A stretch of DNA of 64,000 bases from DATKUK01 sp035530655 (GTDB lineage: Bacteria; Planctomycetota; Phycisphaerae; UBA1845; DATKUK01), in NCBI GenBank assembly GCA_035530655.1, contig DATKUK010000109.1:148526-212525 (forward strand). Reading direction: 5' to 3'. Each line of letters opens with the position of its first letter. The first letter of the stretch is position 1. Under the pieces are notes generated by a model that saw nothing but the letters and a program-made list of their open reading frames with translations, made no database searches and was not told where the DNA came from. Position numbers and translations under genes: made by a program. Positions 43,660 through 52,713 of the stretch are shown here, one piece after another.

Positions 43660-45159
43660 ATGGGCGAGGCACACGGACGATTTATCGGTGTGGATCTGGG
43701 GGCGTCGTCGGGGCGGGTGTTTGCCGGGCTGCTGGATGATGGCGGCTTGGCGATGCACGAGTTGCACCGCTTCGACAACGAGCCAATCACGATCGATCGG
43801 ACCCTCTGCTGGGATATCCAAAGGCTGTTCGGCCAGATCAAGCGGGGGCTTGCCGAGTTTGCGCGGGCGTTTGGGCCCGAGGCCGACGGCGTGGGGATTG
43901 ACACGTGGGGTGTGGATTTCGGTCTGGTGGGGGCCGACGGGTCGATGCTGGGCCATCCGGCGCACTATCGCGACCGGCGGACGGAGGGCATGGCCGAGAA
44001 GGTGCACGCTCGCATCGACAGCGGCAGGCTCTACGAGATTACGGGCATCCAGTTTTTGCCGTTCAACACGATCTTTCAGTTGATGTCGATGGTCGATGCG
44101 GCGTCGCCGGCGCTGCAAGACGCCGAGACGCTGCTGTTTGTGCCCGATCTACTCAACTACATGCTGACGGGCCGACGGGTGAGCGAGCACACCATCGCCT
44201 CGACCAGCCAGATGCTTGACGCCCGGGGGCGAAACTGGTCGGACCCGATCGTGCGGGCGCTGGGGCTGCCGCGAGAGCTGATGCCGCCGCTGGTGGCGCC
44301 AGGCAGCGTGGTCGGGCAGTTGGGCAGCGGCGTGGCCGAGGAGGTGGGGCTGAGTGCATGTCCGGTGATTGCCCCGGCCGGTCACGACACGGCGTCGGCG
44401 GTGGCGGCGGTTCCAGCGGAAGGGTCGTCCCGCTGGGCGTACATCTCCAGCGGCACGTGGTCGCTGATGGGGGTGGAACTGCCCGAGCCGCTGATCAACG
44501 AGCGGGCCATGGCGGCGAACTTCACCAACGAGGCGGGCGTGGGAGGGACCGTGCGGTTCCTCAAGAACATTGCCGGATTGTGGTTGATGCAGCAGTGCCG
44601 CAAGGTGTGGCAGGAGCAGGGCCTGGATTGCCGCTTCGAACAACTCACCGGCGAAGCTGAGCGGGCCGAGCCGTTCCGCTCGTTGGTCGATCCGGACGAT
44701 GGGTGCTTTCTGGATCCGCCGGACATGACCGCGGCGATCACCGCGTTTTGCGGCAGGACGAATCAGCCCGCGCCGCAGACGCCGGGCGAGTTTACCCGCT
44801 GCATCTACGAGAGCCTGGCTTTGGCTTATCGGCGAACGCTGGGGACGTTGGAGGGGCTTACCGGGTCGCGCATGGAGGTGCTGCACGTCGTGGGCGGTGG
44901 GTCGCGCGACGCGTTGTTGTGCCAGGCGACGGCTGACGCATGCGGCGTGGAGGTGGAAGCAGGTCCGGCTGAGGCGACCAGCGTGGGCAACGTGTTGATG
45001 CAGGCGATGGCCGTCGGGCGCCTGGGGTCGCTGGAGCAACTGCGGGAGTTTTCGCGCCGAAGCAGCGACCTTCGGCGATATCGGCCACAGCAGACGTCGG
45101 CATGGCAGCGGCAGGCGGCGCGGTTCGAGGCGCTGGCGGGCTCGTCGCCGGGTCAGTAG
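43660..45159 (+). CDS. rhaB: Rhamnulokinase-like FGGY carbohydrate kinase
   Basis: 499 residues. Phosphorylates a ketose (rhamnulose or fuculose) at O1 with ATP. The FGGY N-domain has VDLGASSGRVFAG (phosphate loop) and GIDTWGVDFGLV; the C-domain has the adenosine-side motif LHVVGGGSRDALLCQ. RhaB is closer than FucK because of the CWDIQRLFGQI and RDRRTEGM blocks. The aldolase that would split the product is not in the window. The kinase is coupled to the upstream isomerase. Confidence 0.88.
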   Translation: MGEAHGRFIGVDLGASSGRVFAGLLDDGGLAMHELHRFDNEPITIDRTLCWDIQRLFGQIKRGLAEFARAFGPEADGVGIDTWGVDFGLVGADGSMLGHPAHYRDRRTEGMAEKVHARIDSGRLYEITGIQFLPFNTIFQLMSMVDAASPALQDAETLLFVPDLLNYMLTGRRVSEHTIASTSQMLDARGRNWSDPIVRALGLPRELMPPLVAPGSVVGQLGSGVAEEVGLSACPVIAPAGHDTASAVAAVPAEGSSRWAYISSGTWSLMGVELPEPLINERAMAANFTNEAGVGGTVRFLKNIAGLWLMQQCRKVWQEQGLDCRFEQLTGEAERAEPFRSLVDPDDGCFLDPPDMTAAITAFCGRTNQPAPQTPGEFTRCIYESLALAYRRTLGTLEGLTGSRMEVLHVVGGGSRDALLCQATADACGVEVEAGPAEATSVGNVLMQAMAVGRLGSLEQLREFSRRSSDLRRYRPQQTSAWQRQAARFEALAGSSPGQ

Positions 45160-45273
45160 GATGGCCGATGGTGTACGCGCGGTCGGCTGTCGTCCTGTGG
45201 CGGCGTCTGTGGCGCGGTCGGGCCTGAACCGAATGAACATGCGGTGGCGACGATCTGAAGGAGTGTGCGCTCT

Positions 45274-46623
45274 ATGGACGTTCTGCTGCTGAGTCGACTC
45301 CAGTTCGCCCTGACGATCGCGTTTCACTACCTGTTTCCCCCCTTGAGCATCGGGCTGGGCGTGATTCTGGTGATCATGGAGGCAGCGTATCTGAAGACGA
45401 AGAGTCCTCTGTACCGTCGCATGACTCGCTTTTGGGTGGGGGTCTTCGGGCTGATCTTTGCGATGGGGGTGGCGACGGGGATCGTGATGGAGTTCCAGTT
45501 TGGGACGAACTGGTCGACGTATTCTCGCTTCGTGGGCGACGTGTTCGGCAGCGCGCTGGCTGCCGAGGGGATCTTCGCGTTCTTTCTGGAGTCGGGGTTT
45601 CTGGCGATTCTCCTGTTCGGGTGGGGCAAGGTGCGGGACGGCACGCACTTTCTTGCGACGGTGCTGGTGTGCGTGGGCGCGCACTTCAGCGCGGTGTGGA
45701 TCGTGGTGGCCAACTCGTGGCAGCAAACGCCGGCGGGGCACCACATCGTGCAGCACGGCGAGGGCGTGCGGGCCGAGATCACGGACTTCTGGGCGTTGGT
45801 GTTCAATCCGTCGAGCATGGATCGGCTGAGTCACGTGATCCTGGGTGCGTGGCAGGCGGGGGCGTTCCTGGTGCTCAGCGTCGGTGCATATTACCTGCTG
45901 AAGCATCGGCATGAGGACTTCGCCAAGGCATCGATGAAGATCGCACTGGTGGTGGCTGTGATCGGCTCGGTCGGGCAACTGGTGACCGGCCATTCCAGCG
46001 CCCTGGGTGTGGCGGAGAACCAACCGGCCAAGCTGGCGGCGATGGAAGGGCACTACGCCGAGTCGGCGGCGGCCGACCTGTATATGTTCGGTTGGGTGGA
46101 CGAGCAGGCTGAACAGGTGCGCTATGGGGTGAAACTGCCCAGGATGCTGAGTTGGATGGTGCACGGCGATCGGCAGCGGGCCATCGTCGGCCTGTCGGCG
46201 TTTGCACGGGGCGATCGCCCGCCGGTCAACGCGGTGTTCCAGGCGTACCACGCGATGGTGGGTATCGGCACGGGTCTGATCGGGCTGAGTGTTGTGGGGT
46301 TGCTGATGTGGTGGCGCGGCGCGCTGTGGCGGGCGAGATGGCTGCTGGGGGTGTTCGTGATAGCCGTTTTGGGCCCGCAGGCGGCCAATCAGTTGGGGTG
46401 GTTGGTGGCCGAACTCGGGCGGCAGCCGTGGGTGGTGTACAACCTGCTTCGCACATCGGATGCTTTTTCGCCGGTGCTGAGCAGCTCGGACGTGGCGGCG
46501 TCGCTGGTGATGTTTCTGGTGGTCTACGCTCTGTTGTTCGCCCTGTTTATCTACCTGCTGGACCACAAGATCAGGAAGGGCCCGGCGGATGGACCGGCTG
46601 AGTCGGGGAGGCATCTGGCATGA
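45274..46623 (+). CDS. cydA: Cytochrome bd ubiquinol oxidase subunit I
   Basis: 449 residues from the ATG at 45274; AAGGAG lies 10 nt upstream, and the GTG at 45265 is too close to it. The heme b595/b558 ligand regions are recognisable: the N-terminal histidine in IAFHYLFPPLSIG, GTNWSTYSRFVGDVFG, and GRQPWVVYNLLRT. The short Q-loop type is likely. With CydB it forms a terminal oxidase with high oxygen affinity, useful at low oxygen. The stop overlaps cydB by 4 nt (ATGA). Confidence 0.94.
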   Translation: MDVLLLSRLQFALTIAFHYLFPPLSIGLGVILVIMEAAYLKTKSPLYRRMTRFWVGVFGLIFAMGVATGIVMEFQFGTNWSTYSRFVGDVFGSALAAEGIFAFFLESGFLAILLFGWGKVRDGTHFLATVLVCVGAHFSAVWIVVANSWQQTPAGHHIVQHGEGVRAEITDFWALVFNPSSMDRLSHVILGAWQAGAFLVLSVGAYYLLKHRHEDFAKASMKIALVVAVIGSVGQLVTGHSSALGVAENQPAKLAAMEGHYAESAAADLYMFGWVDEQAEQVRYGVKLPRMLSWMVHGDRQRAIVGLSAFARGDRPPVNAVFQAYHAMVGIGTGLIGLSVVGLLMWWRGALWRARWLLGVFVIAVLGPQAANQLGWLVAELGRQPWVVYNLLRTSDAFSPVLSSSDVAASLVMFLVVYALLFALFIYLLDHKIRKGPADGPAESGRHLA

Positions 46624-47648
46624 GCCTGAGTCTGGATCTGCAAACGGTGTGGTTCGTGCTGGTGGGGGTGTTGTTTGCGGGCTATGCAATTCTGGACGGC
46701 TTCGACCTGGGTGTGGGTGCGCTGCATTTGCTCACCGAGACGGATACCGAGCGGCGGACCATGCTCAATGCCATCGGGCCGGTATGGGACGGCAACGAGG
46801 TGTGGCTGGTGACCGGAGGTGGGGCGCTGTTTGCGGCGTTTCCGGAGGCGTACGCGACGGCGTTTTCGGGCTTCTACCTGGCGTTTATGGCGCTGCTGTG
46901 CACGCTGATCTTCCGCGCGGTATCGATCGAGTTTCGCAGCAAGCAGCCGGGGCGGCTTTGGCGAGGGGTGTGGGATGTGGGCTTCAGCGTGGGCAGCATT
47001 GTGTCGGCGATTCTGATGGGTGTGGCGCTGGGGAACATGGTATGGGGGATACCACTGGGGCCGGATTACGAGTTCGCCGGCACGTTTGTGGGGCTGCTGC
47101 ACCCGTACGCGCTTCTGGTGGGTTTGATGACGGTGGCGCTGTTCATGATGCACGGCGCCATTTACGTGGTGCTCAAGACGGAGGGGCCTTTGCAGGAGAA
47201 GGCCCGCGGCTGGGTTACCAAGACGATCATCTTTTTCATCGTGTCGTACGGATGCGTGACGTTGGCGACGCTGATCTATGCGCCGCATATGGTGACGTGG
47301 ATTCGCCAGCATCCGATCCTGTTTGCGGTGCCGATCCTGAGTCTGCTGGCGATCGCGAACATTCCCCGGGCGATCCATCACGGGCGCGACTTTCGGGCGT
47401 TCCTTTCGTCGGGTGCGGCGATGGCGGGACTGATGGCTTTGTTCGCGATCGGGGTGTACCCGTATATGATCCGGTCGAATCCCGTGGTGGAAAACAGTCT
47501 GACGATTCACAGCGCCGCGTCGTCGACGAAGACATTGACCATCATGCTGATCATCGCGGCCATCGGCATGCCTCTGGTGATCGCGTATACGGTGAGCATT
47601 TACTGGGTTTTTCGGGGGAAGGTGCAGCTCGACGAGAGCAGCTACTGA
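46620..47648 (+). CDS. cydB: Cytochrome bd ubiquinol oxidase subunit II
   Basis: 342 residues, about eight helices. The start of the family (VWFVLVGVLFAGYAILDGFD) and the block GPVWDGNEVWLVTGGGALFA are both typical. It is translationally coupled to cydA. No CydX-like microprotein follows: the 214-nt gap before the sulfatase has no frame with a membrane helix and start signal. Confidence 0.95.
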   Translation: MSLSLDLQTVWFVLVGVLFAGYAILDGFDLGVGALHLLTETDTERRTMLNAIGPVWDGNEVWLVTGGGALFAAFPEAYATAFSGFYLAFMALLCTLIFRAVSIEFRSKQPGRLWRGVWDVGFSVGSIVSAILMGVALGNMVWGIPLGPDYEFAGTFVGLLHPYALLVGLMTVALFMMHGAIYVVLKTEGPLQEKARGWVTKTIIFFIVSYGCVTLATLIYAPHMVTWIRQHPILFAVPILSLLAIANIPRAIHHGRDFRAFLSSGAAMAGLMALFAIGVYPYMIRSNPVVENSLTIHSAASSTKTLTIMLIIAAIGMPLVIAYTVSIYWVFRGKVQLDESSY

Positions 47649-47862
47649 CCGTCGCAGCCACCGGCGAACGCGTGAGTCGAGCGGGGTGCGGCGGCGTCGG
47701 TCCACTTGACACCTCTGGGACGGCTGAGTCTACTTGCCCGCGATACCTGCGCTGGGTGTCCTGCCGGGGCCACATGCGAAGATGGGCACTGGTGGCGTAC
47801 GTCGGGCAGGCCGATGCGCTGGGGGTCGCCGGGCCGTGAGTGGTTGGAGGGAATTTGGCTGA

Positions 47863-49341
47863 ATGAACGTTGTGTTCATACTTTCCGATCAGCACAATCC
47901 GTTCTTCAGCGGCTGCTACGGCAACTCGATCACGCGGACGCCGGCGATCGATTCGATTGCCGAGCGGGGTCTGCGGTTCGAGACCGCCTACTGCGCTTCG
48001 CCGCTGTGTGTGCCTACTCGTGCGGCCATGTTCACAGGCCGGTGGGTGCACGAAGTGGGCACATGGGACAACGCATTGCCGTGGACCGGTGTGCCGCGGG
48101 GCTGGTCGCACTATTTCCGCGACAGCGGGGTGCGGCTGACCACCGTGGGCAAGCTGGACTTCAAGCCGGACGTGGATCACGGCATCGAGGACGAGCGTTT
48201 GCCCGCGCATCGCGGGAGTCTGGACATTCATTCGCTGTTCCGCGAGCAGGAGATCGTGCCGCGCTACTCGAAGTGGCGGCAGATGCAGGCGACGCGGTCG
48301 CGGGACGACTATCCTGAGTTGACGAACGACGATCGTGTGGAGCGAGAGGCGATTCGCTGGCTGCGCGAGGACCGTCCCAACGACCGACCGTGGGTCCTCA
48401 ATATCAATTTCACGAATCCGCATCCGGGGTGGGCGCCGCCGTCGAGGCTGTGGGATTATTACGAGCAGCGGGTCAGGCTGGAGGACCTGCCGGAGAAATA
48501 CTTCGAGTCGCCCGACAAGCTGCATCCCTATCACCGCGCGTTTGCCCGGCACCAATGCGGCGACATCGCCACCGACGAGGACATGCGCAAGGGCCACGTC
48601 GGCTACCACGCGACGTGCGAGATCGTCGACGGCAACGTGGGCCGCGTGCTGGACGCCATGGCGGAGCTGGGCATCCTCGACGAGACGCTGGTCATCTATG
48701 CGTCCGACCACGGCGAGACGTGCCGGGCCCATGCCTCGTGGGGCAAGATGACGATGTACGAGGACTCGATCCGCATTCCGCTGGTGGTGATGGGTCCGGG
48801 GGTGCGGGCCGGGGCGGTGGAGACGTCGCCGGTGTCGCACCTCGATCTGTTTCCGACGATCTGCGAGGCGACGGGGCTGGGGGTCCCCGAGCAGTTTCGC
48901 GGCCTGTCGCTGTGGGGACAGCTGAGGGGGCAGCCCGACGCGCCGCGGAACGAGTTCGTGCTGTCGGAGTATCACGCCAACGGCTTTCCGGGCGGAGCGT
49001 TTGCCGTTTGCGGCGGGCGATACAAGTACGTCGAGTGCGTTGGGGAAAGGCCGATGCTGTTCGACTTGCAGGACGACCCGCAGGAGTTGCACGACTTGGT
49101 GGTGCACCGGGCGGATGATCCGGACGTGCAGCGCACCATCCGCCGGCTGCGAAGCATGCTCCGTGAGATTTGCTCGCCGGAGGGCGTGGATGTGCGGGCC
49201 AAGGGTGATCAGCGGGCGCTTCGGGCGGAGCTACTGGCGAGCGGGCAGTTGGTGGAGGAGATGTACAAGCGGGGTTACGAGAGGGTCCCCGATCGTCTGA
49301 TTACGCGGAAGGAGATTCTGCCGGACGGGGTAACGGCCTGA
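47863..49341 (+). CDS. Sulfatase (type I, formylglycine-dependent)
   Basis: 492 residues. The N-terminal metal-site strand VVFILSDQHNPF and the activation motif CVPTR (49-53, C49 is converted to formylglycine) are clear. Later blocks (YASDHGETCRAHASWGKMTM, ASDHG) provide further metal and substrate residues. There is no signal peptide, so the enzyme is likely cytoplasmic and acts on imported sulfated mono- or oligosaccharides. It follows the deoxysugar and cyd genes. A GGAGG-like site precedes the ATG. No maturase (anSME) gene is in the window. Confidence 0.88.
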   Translation: MNVVFILSDQHNPFFSGCYGNSITRTPAIDSIAERGLRFETAYCASPLCVPTRAAMFTGRWVHEVGTWDNALPWTGVPRGWSHYFRDSGVRLTTVGKLDFKPDVDHGIEDERLPAHRGSLDIHSLFREQEIVPRYSKWRQMQATRSRDDYPELTNDDRVEREAIRWLREDRPNDRPWVLNINFTNPHPGWAPPSRLWDYYEQRVRLEDLPEKYFESPDKLHPYHRAFARHQCGDIATDEDMRKGHVGYHATCEIVDGNVGRVLDAMAELGILDETLVIYASDHGETCRAHASWGKMTMYEDSIRIPLVVMGPGVRAGAVETSPVSHLDLFPTICEATGLGVPEQFRGLSLWGQLRGQPDAPRNEFVLSEYHANGFPGGAFAVCGGRYKYVECVGERPMLFDLQDDPQELHDLVVHRADDPDVQRTIRRLRSMLREICSPEGVDVRAKGDQRALRAELLASGQLVEEMYKRGYERVPDRLITRKEILPDGVTA

Positions 49342-49401
49342 GCAAGCCACGGCCGGGGACGAATGGTTGCAGCAGCGTGTGAGGACTGGAGGTATCGAGT
49401 G

Positions 49402-50088
49402 ATGGTTCACGTTACGCTAAAGGGTGCACTGATAGGAATGCCGCTGGTATTGCTGAGCGTGGTGCTGTATGCGACGGGGTCGGAGTCGGCGGGAAATAAT
49501 GCCGACAGCCAGCCGACGTCGCGTCCGGCTAGCCAGCCGGCTGGGCCGGTGCGGGTGGTGATGGACACCTCGTTGGGCGAGGTTGTCATCGAGTTGGACC
49601 CGGTCAAGGCGCCGGCTACGGTGAAGAGCTTTCTGGAGTACGTGGATGCCGGGTTCTACGACGGGACGGTTTTTCACCGGGTGATCGCAAACTTCATGAT
49701 CCAGGGCGGGGGCTTTGCGGTCGATCTGAAGCAGAAGCCCACGCGCGGCCCGATCAAGAATGAGGCCAAGAACGGGCTGAAGAACGAGCGGGGCACGATC
49801 GCGATGGCTCGCCAGCCGGATCCGCACTCGGCGACGAGTCAGTTCTTCATCAACGTGGTCGACAATCGCGCACTGGATTATCCCAGCCGGGACGGATGGG
49901 GATACTGCGTGTTCGGGCGCGTGGTGAAGGGGATGGACGTGGTGGATAAGATCCGGCAGGTGCCGACGGGCAGCGCGTCGGGAAAATCGCTTTTGCAGTC
50001 GTGGGGCAAGGAGCTGAGGTACGTCGACGCCCCGCTGGGGGATGTCCCGAAGGAGCCGGTGATCGTCCGGTCGGTCCGTCGGCAGTAG
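49402..50088 (+). CDS. Cyclophilin-type peptidyl-prolyl cis-trans isomerase (secreted)
   Basis: 228 residues from the ATG at 49402 (or the GTG at 49399); GGAGGT at 49388-49393 decides the start over the longer frame at 49363. The N-terminus (LIGMPLVLLSVVLYATGS) is a signal or anchor helix, followed by a Ser/Pro/Gln linker (SQPTSRPASQPAG). The catalytic core is intact: the arginine in FHRVIANFMIQGGGF and SQFFINVVDN. It assists folding of exported proteins. Monocistronic. Confidence 0.9.
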   Translation: MVHVTLKGALIGMPLVLLSVVLYATGSESAGNNADSQPTSRPASQPAGPVRVVMDTSLGEVVIELDPVKAPATVKSFLEYVDAGFYDGTVFHRVIANFMIQGGGFAVDLKQKPTRGPIKNEAKNGLKNERGTIAMARQPDPHSATSQFFINVVDNRALDYPSRDGWGYCVFGRVVKGMDVVDKIRQVPTGSASGKSLLQSWGKELRYVDAPLGDVPKEPVIVRSVRRQ

Positions 50089-50253
50089 GCAGAGACTGCT
50101 TTGGGGGCGTGCAGCCAAAGGGGCCGTTTGGCGGGCGTCGGATACTCAGGTCGAATCTCTTGAAGCAGGCGACCGGGTCGGCATACTAGCGCCCCGGTCG
50201 GCCCGCCACGAGGCGGGTCGAGGCCGGATACCGTAACCAGCGGGACATTTGCC

Positions 50254-52671
50254 TTGGCCGTTCAGCATCCCATCGATACAGAAGGTCGTCCCATCGGGCC
50301 GTTGCGGCTGCGCCGCGGCATGATCCTCAACGTCATCGGCGGCTGCATGATCATGGTGACGATGGCGGTGATGTCGCCGGGCTCCATGATCGGCACGGTC
50401 TTTCTGCGCGAGCAGTTAGGTGCGTCGCACAGTCTGATCGGTTTGAACAGCACACTGTGGATGGCGGCGGTGGTTTTCGGCCTGCCTGGCGCGTGGCTGT
50501 TCAACCGGCTTCGCGCCCGCAGACCCACCTGGGTAGTGTTGCTGGCGGTGGGCCGGGCTTTCCTGTTGCTCGTTGCGGTGGCGGCCCTGCTGTCGGGGCA
50601 AGAGGCGTGGCGCCCGATACTCGTGTGGGTGGTCCTGGGCGCCAACTTTGCATCCGCGGTGTTCGGTGGATTTATCGGGGCGGGGTGGTGGGCGTGGATG
50701 GCGGACCTGATACCCGAGTCGATTCGGGGGCTTTTCTTCGGGAGGCGGTACCGGGCCATGGTACTGGCGACGGCGGTGGGCGTGGTGCTTGCCGGCCTGG
50801 TGCTGGACCACTTTCCATCCGAGCCCGGGGTGTTGTACTTCGCCATTTTCCTGGTGGCGGCCACGCTTGGGGTGATCGATCCGATCCTGTTCTGGTGGGT
50901 TCCTGAACCGGCGCGGGGACCGCGGCCGCGCATTGGGTTGATGCATTCGGTGGGCCTGTTTCTGGCGCCGCTGAAAGACCGGGCCTTTGCGGCGTTGATC
51001 TGGCCGGCAGCCCTTCAGACGCTGCTGGCCACAATGCCGGGCCAGTTTTTCTGGCTGTACCAGCGTGGCGAGACACTGGATGGTTACACGGTCGGCTGCG
51101 GCGCGTCGCTCCAGTTCATGGCCATGTTGCAGGTGGGCTGGCTTGTGATGACGGCGATCGTGGCAGCACACTGGGGGTACCTGGCTGACCGCATCGGTCA
51201 TCGCACTGTGTACGTCCTCGGCAGCCTGGCGATCTTCACGACGTCGGCGTACTTCATACTGGGTCCGCAGAACTACCGATGGCTCTTGCCGGTGCAGGTG
51301 CTGCTGCACGGTCTGATAGCCGCCGGCGCGCCGGTGGCGATGCAGAACCTGATGATCGGCATCGCGCCGAAGGAGCAGCGGGAGTACTACGTATCCACCT
51401 TCTGGGTGGTGGTGGCTGGGGCCGGGGCGGTCGGTCCGTCGTTAGGCGGGTTGCTGGCCGACGCGGTACCGACCCTTCCCGCCGTTACCTTGCCCAACGG
51501 ACAGCCGGCCAGTTATTTGCACCTGCTGCTGGTGATTTGCTACGCGGGCACGTTGCTGAGCATTCCGCTGATGATGCGGATTCCGGACGTGAGGGGCGAG
51601 GCGCTGCTGCCATGGCTGGCACGGATGGTCAGTGGGGGCCTGCTGCGGACGGCGTGGAACCTCAGCGCGGTCGCCGGTGCCGCCACTCCGGGGCGCCGCA
51701 CGCGGGCGCTGCGAGGCATTCGGTCGTCGGACGGGAATGTGGTGCTCCAGGACGTCGCCGAGGCGTTGGAGGATCCCGATCCGCAGGTTCGTCGCGAGGC
51801 GCTGCTGGCGCTGGGTCGAATCGGGACCGACGAGGCGATCGAGTTGTTGATGTGGTACCTGCACGAGCCGGACCGGCTGACACGAACGGTGTCGGCCGAG
51901 GCGCTGGGCGTGTCGCGGTCGAATGAGGGGACCGTTCCCCTGGTGGCGGCGCTCAACGACGACGATAGCCACGTTCGGCGAGCCGCAGCCGATGCGCTGG
52001 GTCGGCGTGGCGATGCGCGGGCTTCGGAGATTCTGCTGCGTCTGTTGGGGCGCGAAAAGGATGCCGAAGTGCTGGTGAGTGTGGCATCGGCGTTGTCGCG
52101 CGTCCGCGAGTTTCGCGCCGTGCGGCAGATGCTGGCCATGGCTCTCGAGAATCCCAATCGGATGGTCAGGACGCAGATGGTCGTGGCGTTGGGGGACCTA
52201 TTGGGTACGCCCGGGCAGTTCTATAAGCTGTGGCGCACGGAGCGTCGCCTGCCGGGAGCCGCTACGGCGAGGCTGGCCCGTCGCATTCGCCGTCAGAGCC
52301 GTGCCATGTACCGTCTGCGCCGCGTGGTGCGAGGTCGACCGACTGATCTGGGGCAGGGCGATTTGCTGGCGAGCGTTCGAGAGGCGTTGATCGCGTTCGT
52401 AGATTCCAGCCAGCAGGAGGATTGGGCCGGTTCCCTCGAGGCGGTGCACAGAGTCTCTGTTGACCTGCTAAGACTGGGTTACGACTATCACGGCGAGGCA
52501 GAGCATGCGCTGCAATTTGTGGCAGCGGTCGATCCGGTCATGGCCGAGCGGCACTGGCTGGTGGTCTACCTGGGGCAGACCAGCAAAGCCGATAAGGCGC
52601 CGGATGCGGCTTGGGACGGCTTGTCGCTGCTGTCGGCGTGGGCGATCCTGCACGGTCAGCCGCCCGCCTGA
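50254..52671 (+). CDS. MFS transporter fused to HEAT repeats
   Basis: 805 residues from a TTG at 50254 (the only in-frame start before the first helix; weak GGGA upstream). Residues 22-445 make about 12 membrane helices with the MFS-like loop WGYLADRIGHRTVY. Residues 498-652 form about five HEAT-type repeats (ALEDPDPQVRREALLALGRI, DDDSHVRRAAADALGRRGD). The remaining 150 residues are soluble and helical. This gives a transporter with a cytoplasmic protein-binding solenoid. The cargo is unknown. Confidence 0.8.
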   Translation: MAVQHPIDTEGRPIGPLRLRRGMILNVIGGCMIMVTMAVMSPGSMIGTVFLREQLGASHSLIGLNSTLWMAAVVFGLPGAWLFNRLRARRPTWVVLLAVGRAFLLLVAVAALLSGQEAWRPILVWVVLGANFASAVFGGFIGAGWWAWMADLIPESIRGLFFGRRYRAMVLATAVGVVLAGLVLDHFPSEPGVLYFAIFLVAATLGVIDPILFWWVPEPARGPRPRIGLMHSVGLFLAPLKDRAFAALIWPAALQTLLATMPGQFFWLYQRGETLDGYTVGCGASLQFMAMLQVGWLVMTAIVAAHWGYLADRIGHRTVYVLGSLAIFTTSAYFILGPQNYRWLLPVQVLLHGLIAAGAPVAMQNLMIGIAPKEQREYYVSTFWVVVAGAGAVGPSLGGLLADAVPTLPAVTLPNGQPASYLHLLLVICYAGTLLSIPLMMRIPDVRGEALLPWLARMVSGGLLRTAWNLSAVAGAATPGRRTRALRGIRSSDGNVVLQDVAEALEDPDPQVRREALLALGRIGTDEAIELLMWYLHEPDRLTRTVSAEALGVSRSNEGTVPLVAALNDDDSHVRRAAADALGRRGDARASEILLRLLGREKDAEVLVSVASALSRVREFRAVRQMLAMALENPNRMVRTQMVVALGDLLGTPGQFYKLWRTERRLPGAATARLARRIRRQSRAMYRLRRVVRGRPTDLGQGDLLASVREALIAFVDSSQQEDWAGSLEAVHRVSVDLLRLGYDYHGEAEHALQFVAAVDPVMAERHWLVVYLGQTSKADKAPDAAWDGLSLLSAWAILHGQPPA

Positions 52672-52713
52672 CCCCCAGCGGACATGTTGCCCGGCGGTGT
52701 GGCGATGGGGGGA

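Noticed and set aside
44149..46689. 846-codon open frame on the minus strand
   Set aside because: It lies antisense to rhaB and cydA, both certain genes. Its composition is rich in H, R, P and Q, typical of the complement of GC-rich coding sequence, and it has no domain or start signal.
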